Position numbers and translations under genes: made by a program. This document shows, one piece after another, positions 7,361-13,856 of a DNA stretch of 19,109 nucleotides. How positions within the stretch are numbered: the first letter of the stretch is position 1; every line of letters starts with the position of its first letter. Origin of the DNA: Actinomycetota bacterium (GTDB lineage: Bacteria; Actinomycetota; Thermoleophilia; UBA2241); NCBI GenBank assembly GCA_012719015.1, contig JAAYBE010000459.1, positions 1 through 19,109 of the forward strand, given 5' to 3'. Below the pieces are notes generated by a model that saw only the letters and a list, made by a program, of their open reading frames with translations, was not told where the DNA came from and ran no database searches.

Positions 7361-7906
7361 ATGGACATCGTTCGGCGCGGCCTCGTCATCACGCTTGCGG
7401 CTGTGTTCGCCGCGTGCGCTTGGGTGCCTGTCACGCAGGCGAGTTCGGCGCGGAGCATCCTCGACGACGCCATGGACGGGAGGGTGGACGGCACATACTC
7501 GGCCTCCCAAGTGCGCGCCGCGATCAAGCTCGCGCGGAGCGACCCGTTCTTCTCGCAGTACAGTGACGTCGACGGCGTGCTGGCCGACTATCTGGCCGGT
7601 CTTAATCCGCCCAGGACCGACGCCGGTGGCACTTCCCCTGTGTCGGCAGGGCAGACCGTAGTGACACCCACACCCAAGGCCGTTGTCCCCGTCGCCGGTG
7701 ACTCCCCACGCGGTGACAGCAAGCCGCATCCAAGTGCACGCCCTGGAGGCGGGAGACGCGACGTTGCCGTCCCCCTACCCAGCCCGCTGTTGGTCGATGC
7801 TGGCTGGGACCAGGCCGGAGTGAGACTCGCGGCCATCCCCTGGTTCTTCGTTGTCATTGGCGGCGCATCGGTCGGCAGCATGGTTCTCCTGCGGCGGCGC
7901 CGTTGA
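7361..7906 (+). CDS. Exported, C-terminally membrane-anchored protein of unknown function
   Basis: A 181-residue protein from an ATG with AAGGGGG 7 nt upstream. It has a signal peptide (residues 1-28, VRRG then a hydrophobic core, probable cleavage near TQA-SSA) and a short folded segment at 31-79 containing ILDDAMDGRVDGTYS and an Asp-rich FFSQYSDVDGVLADYL. A long Pro/Thr/Ser/Gly linker (about 82-145) follows, then one membrane helix (158-176) ending in RRRR. This is a type I membrane topology: outside N-terminal domain, flexible stalk, anchor. The layout resembles sorting signals of sortase or exosortase substrates, but no LPXTG or PEP motif is present. The folded segment recalls small exported proteins of Thermoleophilia that share a GxYSxxxLRxAL...YSD pattern; this is from memory and unverified. 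It diverges from the TPR-tailed Wzy gene and may be co-regulated with it. Confidence 0.7.
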   Translation: MDIVRRGLVITLAAVFAACAWVPVTQASSARSILDDAMDGRVDGTYSASQVRAAIKLARSDPFFSQYSDVDGVLADYLAGLNPPRTDAGGTSPVSAGQTVVTPTPKAVVPVAGDSPRGDSKPHPSARPGGGRRDVAVPLPSPLLVDAGWDQAGVRLAAIPWFFVVIGGASVGSMVLLRRRR

Positions 7907-7915
7907 CCGCAGGCG

Positions 7916-7938
7916 AGTCGGGCCTCCACTCCCCGACT
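7916..7938 (+). terminator. Hairpin after the exported protein gene, possible terminator
   Basis: A perfect 7-bp stem AGTCGGG / CCCGACT with a 9-nt loop starts 10 nt after the stop codon. No T tract follows, so termination would be weak or Rho-dependent. Confidence 0.3.
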
Positions 7939-8033
7939 GCGCGCTGCGCCGACGGGCACGACGTCGCAGCCTCACGGCCGACACCCGGAACCCGATTGTC
8001 GACAGAGGCCGCCCGCATGGAGACACGGGAGCA

Positions 8034-8047
8034 TCACGTGCACGTGA
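8034..8047. repeat. 14-bp perfect palindrome overlapping the ribosome-binding site of the GT4 gene
   Basis: TCACGTGCACGTGA is fully self-complementary and ends 7 nt before the GTG at 8055. It touches the GAGGAG Shine-Dalgarno (8046-8051). It could be a protein-binding site containing two CACGTG cores, or in RNA a small 5-bp hairpin partly hiding the Shine-Dalgarno. Confidence 0.35.
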
Positions 8048-8054
8048 GGAGAGA

Positions 8055-9191
8055 GTGAAGAGCCGCGTCCTGATCGTCCAGAAGACGATCCCGCAGTACC
8101 GTCGTCGACTCTACGAACTGCTGCGCGAGGCTCTGGCGGAGGCGGGGACTGAGCTCGTCCTCGTATACGGTGACCCGGAGCCGGACGACGCCAGCAAGCG
8201 CGACCTGGTGGATCTGGACTGGGCGGTGAAGCGGCCGACCCGCTTCGTTCCGGTCGGGCGCCGGCGCCTGTACTGGCAACGCTGTCTGGACCTCGTTCCC
8301 GGCGTCGACCTGGTCGTCGTCGAGCAGGCCAGCAGGCTCTTGGTGAACTATCCGCTGCTGGCGCTGCAGATGGCGGGCGCCAAGCGTGTGGCCCTCTGGG
8401 GGCACGGCAGGACTCTCAAGGCGACGCCGTCCAGCCGCCCAGGAGAGCTGGCCAAGGCCTTCATGTCGCGCCGGGCGCACTGGTGGTTCGCCTACAACGA
8501 GCTCAGCGCGGGCTACGTGCGGGAGTTCGGCTTTCCTCCGGAGCGGATCACCGTGGTCGAGAACGCGATCGACACAAGCGCGCTGGCGGCCGCCGGTGCA
8601 CGGGTGACGGACGGCGACATAGAGTCGTTGCGTTCCAGACTCGGCCTGGAGGGGACGCACGTATGCCTCTTCGTCGGGGCGCTGTACCGCGAGAAGCGCC
8701 TGCCCTTCTTGATCGCCGCCTGTGAGCTGATCAAGCGCCGGGTGCCGGACTTCGAGATGGTCTTCATCGGTGCGGGGCCCGACAGGCACGTCGTAAAGGA
8801 GGCAGCGGCCCGCAACGCCTGGATGCGGGATGTGGGTCCCGTGTTCGACGCCGACAAGGCGCCGTACTTCCGGCTTGCCCAATTGATGCTCATGCCGGGC
8901 GGGGTAGGGCTCGCCGTCCTCGACGCCTTCGCTCTTGAGGTTCCCATGATCGCCACGTCGGTGCCCTACAACGGTCCGGAGTGCGCCTACCTTATGGACG
9001 GGGTGAACGGCATCGTTCTGCCGGAGCGGGCGACTCCGGCTGCATACGCCGCCGTCGTCGCCGACCTGTTGACGGATTCGGCGCGCCTCGACGCACTCAA
9101 GGCCGGATGCCGGGAGCACGCCGGGCTCTACACGGTCGAGAACATGGCGCGGCGATTCGCCGACGGCATCGCCGCCGCCCTCGCGTCGTGA
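8055..9191 (+). CDS. GT4-like glycosyltransferase (GT-B fold) with a PGxVGL variant active site
   Basis: A 378-residue GT-B glycosyltransferase. The start is a GTG at 8055 just after GAGGAG; the open frame extends to 7851, but that part overlaps the previous gene and does not look like protein. The N-terminal half carries IVQKTIPQYRRRLYELLREAL (acceptor side) and LWGHGRTLK (about 114-122); the C-terminal half has CLFVGALYREKRLPFLI (about 204-220) and FIGAGPD (about 237-243). In place of the usual EX7E motif it reads MPGGVGLAVLDAFALEVPMIAT (about 280-301) followed by NGPECAYLMDGVNG. From memory this PG-x-VGL...GPE...YL..G.NG form marks a recognised GT4-like subgroup, so the protein is probably active. 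It has its own promoter region, convergent with the GT2 gene. Donor and acceptor are unknown. Confidence 0.85.
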   Translation: MKSRVLIVQKTIPQYRRRLYELLREALAEAGTELVLVYGDPEPDDASKRDLVDLDWAVKRPTRFVPVGRRRLYWQRCLDLVPGVDLVVVEQASRLLVNYPLLALQMAGAKRVALWGHGRTLKATPSSRPGELAKAFMSRRAHWWFAYNELSAGYVREFGFPPERITVVENAIDTSALAAAGARVTDGDIESLRSRLGLEGTHVCLFVGALYREKRLPFLIAACELIKRRVPDFEMVFIGAGPDRHVVKEAAARNAWMRDVGPVFDADKAPYFRLAQLMLMPGGVGLAVLDAFALEVPMIATSVPYNGPECAYLMDGVNGIVLPERATPAAYAAVVADLLTDSARLDALKAGCREHAGLYTVENMARRFADGIAAALAS

Positions 9192-9276
9192 GACTCAGCT
9201 GCCGGAGTCACGGATACGCGGGCGGCATGCAGACCGTTGCGTGCACGCGATGGAGCGCTCACTGAGTCGTACCCGG

Positions 9277-10182
9277 TCAGCGCCCTTGGCAGAGAGCCTT
9301 GCGGCACCTCGCCGCGGTCTGCCGCCGCACTCCACCCCCGACGACCCTGAGCACGTCGACGGCGAAGAACAACGGGACGAAGGCGGGCTCGGCGCAGAGC
9401 TGGGCGAACCACCATCGCGTGCGCAGGTTGCTGGGCGACCTCATGTCGAAGTAGGCGCGCAGGAGCTGGCGTGCATCGAGCGTCTGCTTGCTGGGATGCA
9501 GACCGGTGGCGTCTTCGTGGCTGTACACGGGGGCGCCGTAGCTCATAAGCAGTTCGAAGCCGGCCCGTTGCGCCCGCCGAGCGAACTCCCAGTCGGCGCC
9601 GTAGTGCGGCAGCCGCTGTCGATCGTAAAGGCCGACCCGCCGAAAGGCCTCGACCGGGATGAGCGTGCCGCGGCCCGAGAGCACGCTGACCGGCGCCGTG
9701 TCGCCGAGCCGCTCGAAGGCCTGCGACCGTGTGAGCCCAGCGGCCGGGCTCATCGAACGCGTCGTCCGCCAGTCAATGCAAACGCCGCCGTCCACGATGC
9801 GCTCGTGGTCGTCCCAGCTCACGGCGACCGAGCCGAGAAGTGCGCGCGGGTGGCTCCTCGCGAGGTCCAGCATCGTCTGCAGGTAGTCGGGCGGCAGAGC
9901 CGTGTCGTTGTTCAGGACGAGGAGATGGTCGTCTGCGCCGGCTCGGGGCAGCACCCACGCCAGCCCCTTGTTCATGGCTCCGGTCCACCACAGGTCGCCG
10001 TCGCCCCATAGCACGACGACATCGGGGTGCTCGGCCGCCAAAGCAGCGTGCGTGCCGTCGGTCGAGCCGTCGTCGATCACGACGATCTGGAAATCGCCGC
10101 AGGTCTGTTCGCCCAGCGACGCCAGACAAGCGCGCGTGAACTCGAGGCGGTTGTGCACGGGGATGACGATGAAGACGCTCAC
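9277..10182 (-). CDS. GT2 family glycosyltransferase (rhamnosyltransferase-like)
   Basis: A 301-residue single-domain GT-A enzyme starting at a GTG (10182). The motifs are in order: FIVIPVHNR (4-12), nucleotide-binding DDGSTD (37-42), GDGDLWWTGAMNKG (60-73), DxD-like LNNDT (90-94), SGRGTLIP before the acceptor loop (169-176), and the catalytic-base region GADWEFARRAQRAGF (195-209). The GDxDLWWTGAMN signature is common in the RfbF/WbbL-like branch, many of whose members transfer rhamnose, but the sugar here is not known. The protein is cytoplasmic or peripheral with no membrane helix; a hydrophobic FVPLFFAVDVLRVVGGG near the C-terminus may be membrane-associated. The gene is isolated on the minus strand between plus-strand GT4 genes. 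It converges with 8055-9191 (85-bp gap, no obvious terminator) and diverges from 10398-11591. Confidence 0.88.
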   Translation of the reverse strand: MSVFIVIPVHNRLEFTRACLASLGEQTCGDFQIVVIDDGSTDGTHAALAAEHPDVVVLWGDGDLWWTGAMNKGLAWVLPRAGADDHLLVLNNDTALPPDYLQTMLDLARSHPRALLGSVAVSWDDHERIVDGGVCIDWRTTRSMSPAAGLTRSQAFERLGDTAPVSVLSGRGTLIPVEAFRRVGLYDRQRLPHYGADWEFARRAQRAGFELLMSYGAPVYSHEDATGLHPSKQTLDARQLLRAYFDMRSPSNLRTRWWFAQLCAEPAFVPLFFAVDVLRVVGGGVRRQTAARCRKALCQGR

Positions 10183-10188
10183 GCTCGC

Positions 10189-10217
10189 AGTCTATCGGGT
10201 CCGGCCGTCGTCGTCAT
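10189..10217 (-). promoter_or_regulatory. Candidate promoter of the GT2 gene, possibly leaderless
   Basis: On the minus strand ATGACG (10217-10212), a 17-nt spacer, then TAGACT (10194-10189) lies 6 nt before the GTG start at 10182. Both hexamers match the consensus at 4 of 6 positions. Transcription would begin about at the GTG, and no Shine-Dalgarno is visible. Confidence 0.35.
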
Positions 10218-10291
10218 GATCGGCGACCGAACAGCTTTCCCGTTGCCACCGAACACTGCCTCCAGCAGGTGCGCCGCACTCAGACAGTCCG

Positions 10292-10297
10292 TATGAT
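10292..10297 (+). promoter_or_regulatory. Candidate -10 box for the two-GT4 operon
   Basis: TATGAT, 5 of 6 matches, lies 100 nt upstream of the ATG at 10398 in the divergent gap. No good -35 is visible at 16-18 nt. If it is used, the transcript carries a leader of about 95 nt that contains the strong hairpin at 10308-10332. Confidence 0.3.
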
Positions 10298-10307
10298 TGC
10301 TGGAGGG

Positions 10308-10332
10308 GCCGCCGCCTCTGACGGCGGGCGGC
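10308..10332 (+). other. Strong GC hairpin in the 5' leader of the GT4 operon
   Basis: GCCGCCGCC, a 6-nt loop, then GGC-G-GGCGGC: nine G-C pairs with one bulged G, followed by AAAAG. There is no T run on the plus strand, so it is not a classic terminator. It may be an attenuator, an RNA-stabilising element or a chance GC hairpin. It ends 65 nt before the start codon. Confidence 0.35.
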
Positions 10333-10397
10333 AAAAGACAATCTGCGGTTCGAGACGAGACCTCGACCACCGGCGAGTGTCGCGAAGGAGCGAGTCG

Positions 10398-11591
10398 ATG
10401 CACATCGCCATGGCGGGACCAGTACTGACCAAGCCGCTGATGCAGTCCCTTGAGAACGCCACCGGCCTGCCGGAGGGCATGGGGGGAACACCCGTGTGCT
10501 CGCTCGTGCGCGACTTGGTGGACCGCGGCCAACGGGTGTCGATAGTGACGCTCGACCGCGGCGTAACGAGACCTTTTGTGACGAATGGCCGCCTTCTCGA
10601 TCTCAACTGCGGGCCGTACCGTCCAAGGCATCGCATGCGCGATCTCATGCGCGCCGAGAGGTTCGCCGTGCGTGACGGCGTCCTGCGTACGCGGGCCGAT
10701 CTGGTCCATGCGCACTGGTGCGGCGAGTACGCACTCGGTGCATTGGCCAGCGGCATGCCGACGTTGGTCACAGTTCACGACTGGATGCCGACAGTCCTCC
10801 GAATGACGCTGATTCGCCACTCGCCGCACTGGTTCGGGCGCACACTGCTCTACTTCACGACGCTGGCCAGAGCCCGCTGTTTGACCGCCAATTCGCCCTA
10901 CACCGCCGAGAAAGTGCGCCGCTTCACCAAGGCCGCGTTGGAGGTCGTGCCCAACGGCGTGCCGGACGCCGACTTCCTGGCGCCCGTCGGACTTGCTGGC
11001 GCGCAGAGCATGAGGATCTCCGGCCGCCAGGTCGCCGTCTCCGTGAACCGAGGGTTCGGTCGGCTCAAGAACGTCGTGTCACTACTCAAGGCTAACCGCG
11101 AACTCCGGCGGCGCGGCGTCCGCCATGAACTCCACTTGATCGGAGACGGGTACGAGCCGGGAGGCCCCTGCGAATCGTGGGCCGGGACTGCGGGACTCTC
11201 CGACGGAGTTCGGTTCGTCGGCCCCCTCGACCACACTGAGGTCATGCGACGGATCGCGTCCGCGACCATGCTGGTCCACCCCTCGCGTGAGGAGTCGTTC
11301 GGGATGACCCTCATCGAGGCCATGTCCCAAGGCACTCCGGTGATCGGCGGCGCCCGGTCGGGTGCCGTGCCATGGGTACTGGCCGGGGGCAGAGCTGGCC
11401 TGCTGGTCGACGTGAGGGAGCCGCGCGCCATTGCCGAGGCGATGGAGGCCGTGCTCACGCACGAGGCACTGGGCCGGCGTCTGGGGCATGCGGGTCACGC
11501 TCACGCGTGGTCCCACTTCCGTCAATCGCGCGTGACGGACCTGTACCTCGACGCGTATCGTCGTCTGCTCGCTGAGGTGGGACGCCGGTGA
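10398..11591 (+). CDS. GT4 family glycosyltransferase
   Basis: A 397-residue GT-B enzyme. The ATG at 10398 is preceded by GAAGGAG 7 nt away; the upstream in-frame extension to 10269 runs through the leader hairpin and is rejected. The N-terminal domain starts HIAMAGPVLTKPL and contains the Gly-rich loop GMGGTPVCSLVRDLVDRGQ (28-46), ADLVHAHWCGEYALG (100-114) and TVHDWMP (125-131). The C-terminal domain has VSVNRGFGRLKNV (215-227), the glycine-rich LIGDGYEPGG, and a canonical EX7E motif in HPSREESFGMTLIEAMSQG (Glu 299 and Glu 307). Retaining transfer from a nucleotide sugar is expected; the sugar is unknown. The 3' end overlaps the next GT4 gene by 4 bp (GTGA), so the two are translationally coupled and likely add successive sugars. 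Confidence 0.9.
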   Translation: MHIAMAGPVLTKPLMQSLENATGLPEGMGGTPVCSLVRDLVDRGQRVSIVTLDRGVTRPFVTNGRLLDLNCGPYRPRHRMRDLMRAERFAVRDGVLRTRADLVHAHWCGEYALGALASGMPTLVTVHDWMPTVLRMTLIRHSPHWFGRTLLYFTTLARARCLTANSPYTAEKVRRFTKAALEVVPNGVPDADFLAPVGLAGAQSMRISGRQVAVSVNRGFGRLKNVVSLLKANRELRRRGVRHELHLIGDGYEPGGPCESWAGTAGLSDGVRFVGPLDHTEVMRRIASATMLVHPSREESFGMTLIEAMSQGTPVIGGARSGAVPWVLAGGRAGLLVDVREPRAIAEAMEAVLTHEALGRRLGHAGHAHAWSHFRQSRVTDLYLDAYRRLLAEVGRR

Positions 11592-12724
11592 GGGTGCTTC
11601 ACGTACTGAATTCCATCGAACGCTCGGGTGCCGAAATGATGCTGGCTCAGGCGGCTCCTCTGCTCCGTGAGCGCGGCGTCGACCTGCATGCGCTCGCAAC
11701 AGGCGCCTCGTCGGGTCCCTTCGCCGCGCAGCTCGCCCGCACGGGGTTCAGCGTTCACCATCTCCCGTTCAGGCCTTGCCCGGCGTTTGTGGCCGACTTC
11801 CGGCGCCTCGTGCGACGTGGCCGCTTCGATGTCGTCCACATACACACCGAGAGAGCCTTCTTCTGGTACGAGCTGGCAGCCCGTCTCGCCGGGGTTCGAC
11901 GAATCGTTCGCACCGTGCACGGGACCTTCGATTTCAGAGGGCATCTGCAGGCCGAGCGTTGGGTCCAGCGCCGCGTCGCCCGGCGGTTCCTCGGCGTGCG
12001 AGCCGTCGCGGTGGGCCGTTCCGTCCAGATCGCGGAACAAGACACTTACGGGCTTCGTCCCTTGCTCATCCCCAACTGGACCGACTCGAGTGTGTTCTCG
12101 CCCGCCGAACCCGCCGCGGCCGCCCGCGCTCGCCGTCGCCTCGCCATTTCGGCCGACGCGATCCTCTTCGTCTCAGTCGGGTCTTGCCAGCGCCTGAAGA
12201 ACCACGCGGGGATCATCCGAGCTCTGCCCGTCGTGCTGACAGACTGCCCTGGGGCGCGCTACCTCCATGTGGGCGAAGGCGAGTCAGAGGAGAGTGAGAG
12301 ACGGCTGGCAAGAGAGCTCGGCGTAGCGGATCGCGTGCGCTTCGTAGGGCAACGCGACGACGTCTGTGCAATCCTGCAGGCGAGCGATGTCTTCCTGATG
12401 CCGTCGGTACGCGAGGGGCTGCCGGTCTCCTGTCTGGAGGCGATGAGCTGCGGCCTGCCCGTCATCGCCGGAGACATCCCCGCGTTTCGTGATCTGGTAG
12501 TGGACGGTGTGACGGGCATTCTCGTCCGGAACGACCAGGCGCTGGCACAAGCGATGAAGCGCGTCTGCGGCGACGCGCGGCTCAGAGCCGCGATGGGCGC
12601 CGCCGGTCGACGCCGCGTGCTCGCCGAGTTCAGCCTCAAAGCATCAGTCGAACGCTATCTGGATCTGTATCGCGGCGAGCGACCAGACGAGGACGCCGCA
12701 CGGACCCCGGTTGAGGCATCTTGA
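11588..12724 (+). CDS. GT4 family glycosyltransferase
   Basis: A 378-residue GT-B enzyme whose GTG start overlaps the previous gene's TGA (GTGA). The N-terminus is a classic GT4 start, RVLHVLNSIERSGAEMMLAQ (2-21), with the acceptor-side Gly-Ala-Glu loop. FDVVHIHTERAFFWYELAARL (80-100) and RTVHGTFDFRG (108-118) follow. The C-terminal donor domain shows FVSVGSCQRLKNH (194-206), YLHVGEGESE, RVRFVGQRDDV (249-259) and the EX7E motif in MPSVREGLPVSCLEAMSCGLPVIA (Glu 276 and Glu 284). It is expected to use a nucleotide sugar at the cytoplasmic face on a lipid-linked intermediate. The last 20 residues or so are an acidic, disordered tail. The gene ends 17 bp from the decayed glycosyltransferase gene on the opposite strand. 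Confidence 0.9.
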   Translation: MRVLHVLNSIERSGAEMMLAQAAPLLRERGVDLHALATGASSGPFAAQLARTGFSVHHLPFRPCPAFVADFRRLVRRGRFDVVHIHTERAFFWYELAARLAGVRRIVRTVHGTFDFRGHLQAERWVQRRVARRFLGVRAVAVGRSVQIAEQDTYGLRPLLIPNWTDSSVFSPAEPAAAARARRRLAISADAILFVSVGSCQRLKNHAGIIRALPVVLTDCPGARYLHVGEGESEESERRLARELGVADRVRFVGQRDDVCAILQASDVFLMPSVREGLPVSCLEAMSCGLPVIAGDIPAFRDLVVDGVTGILVRNDQALAQAMKRVCGDARLRAAMGAAGRRRVLAEFSLKASVERYLDLYRGERPDEDAARTPVEAS

Positions 12725-12741
12725 TTCCCAACGGAGCCTCT

Positions 12742-13782
12742 TCATTGGAAGAGATGCCGGGACGGCAAGCTCTCCTCTTGGGCCGCGATCTTGTCATCGT
12801 AGTCGGATCGTCGGGCGGGGTCTCGCTCCTCTCGGGATAGTGCGCAGCTCCTCGGGCGTGAGAGCCAGCAACCAGTCTGTGCGCTTCAGAGCTTCGTCTT
12901 CGTCTCCGAAGAACACGTCCCGAAGCTCGCTCTCGAAGACCTGCGGCAAGGAGGGATGACCCCCTATGCGATAGGGATCCCCATCGCGAAAGCTATCGGC
13001 AGCCGATTGGAGAACACCGGGGGCCCCCAGGGATTGCTCGCACCGACAGGCGACCGTCGATTTGAGATACACGTCCAGCTGCTCATCGAAGGCGCATGGA
13101 CCCTGAGGGGAAGGCTCCCTCCAGCCCAGCCCTTACCGAAGACGGCGAACCGCGAGCCGTAGCGCTTCGTCAGCCGGCGGACGAGACGAGCACGCAGCCG
13201 TGCCCCGGGCATGGTCTTGAAGGACGTGCGACTGTTCACCCGATTGCCGATCAGGACCACGTCGAAATCGTTCTTCGTCGGCGGATACCAGCTCTGCAGA
13301 AAACGAGCTTACGAAGTGCAGCTCGGCGCGTACCTGATGTCTCGGCACCCGGCCCTCTTCAGCACCCGCACGATGGGGCCCCCGCAGGGCAAGTAGACCG
13401 TCTCGCAGCGGCGCATGACTGTCAGCATCGACGAGGGCAAGGGCTTGAACCAAGAATGATACGAGTCGCCCTCCCAGTACACCATGGTCGGGCTGTCGGG
13501 GAGAGCCCTCAAGCTCTCCAGGCACTCATCCGAGACCATGAGAGAGCCGGTGTGCATCCATATGATCAAGTCGGCGCAGCGCTGTCGGGCGGTCTCAAGA
13601 ATCCCCTCACTTATGGCGGAGTGCGACACACCCTCATGAAGGCGTTGCAGATACGGATAGACCACGTATTCGTCCATAACCCCGTCGGCGGCCAACCGGT
13701 CCAGCGCTTCGTAGACATCCGAGTGCGAGCCGAGCGGCCGTTCGTTCCGGATTGCGAGCACGCTCGTTTTCGACTCAGGCAT
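12742..13782 (-). pseudogene. Decayed CgeB-like glycosyltransferase: in-frame TAA plus several indels
   Basis: The ATG at 13782 has GGAGG 4 nt upstream. The N-terminal 157 codons are intact (MPESKTSVLAIRNERPLGS..., CADLIIWMHTGSLMVSDE, TMVYWEGDSYHSW, VYLPCGGPIVRVLKRAGCRDI) and end at TAA 13311-13309. The same frame goes on directly with protein-like sequence: QSWYPPTKNDFDVVLIGNRV and SRFAVFGKGW. After that the family-like sequence jumps between frames: FDEQLDVYLKSTVA (shift near 13118), NPWGPPVFSNRLPIAFAMG (shift near 13048), HPSLPQVFESELRDVFFGDE (shift near 12965) and perhaps ERDPARRSDYDDKIA (shift near 12835) before a TGA at 12744. Joined, this gives about 347 codons with the layout of the Glyco_trans_1_2/CgeB family (the SNRLP...A..G.P region precedes the last helices). 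It lies 74 bp downstream of the second Wzy gene on the same strand. Confidence 0.75.
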
Positions 13783-13856
13783 CGGGCCTCCAACGTCGGC
13801 GCCGCCAATACCGTCGGAGCGCCATACGCGGCATCCCGGTCGGCGATCATTCGCCA

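Noticed and set aside
7196..7729. N-terminal extension of the TPR-tailed Wzy protein to 7729
   Set aside because: It would run through the divergent promoter region and antisense to the signal-peptide gene at 7361, and adds no hydrophobic or recognisable sequence.
7787..7906. Sortase or exosortase sorting signal at the C-terminus of the 181-residue protein
   Set aside because: There is a helix and a basic tail, but no LPXTG-like motif at the proper distance (LPSPL lies about 20 residues before the helix) and no PEP motif; kept only as a membrane anchor.
9192..9268. Inverted repeat GACTCAG (9192-9198) / CTGAGTC (9262-9268) as a bidirectional terminator
   Set aside because: The arms are 63 nt apart, there is no T tract, and 7-bp pairs at that distance are common by chance.
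13309..13311. Programmed readthrough or recoding at the TAA
   Set aside because: TAA is the least readthrough-prone stop, and several frame changes downstream point to simple decay.
13133..13525. 130-codon minus-strand frame inside the decayed glycosyltransferase
   Set aside because: It does not continue any family-like segment; the frame ending at 13309 carries the recognisable protein.
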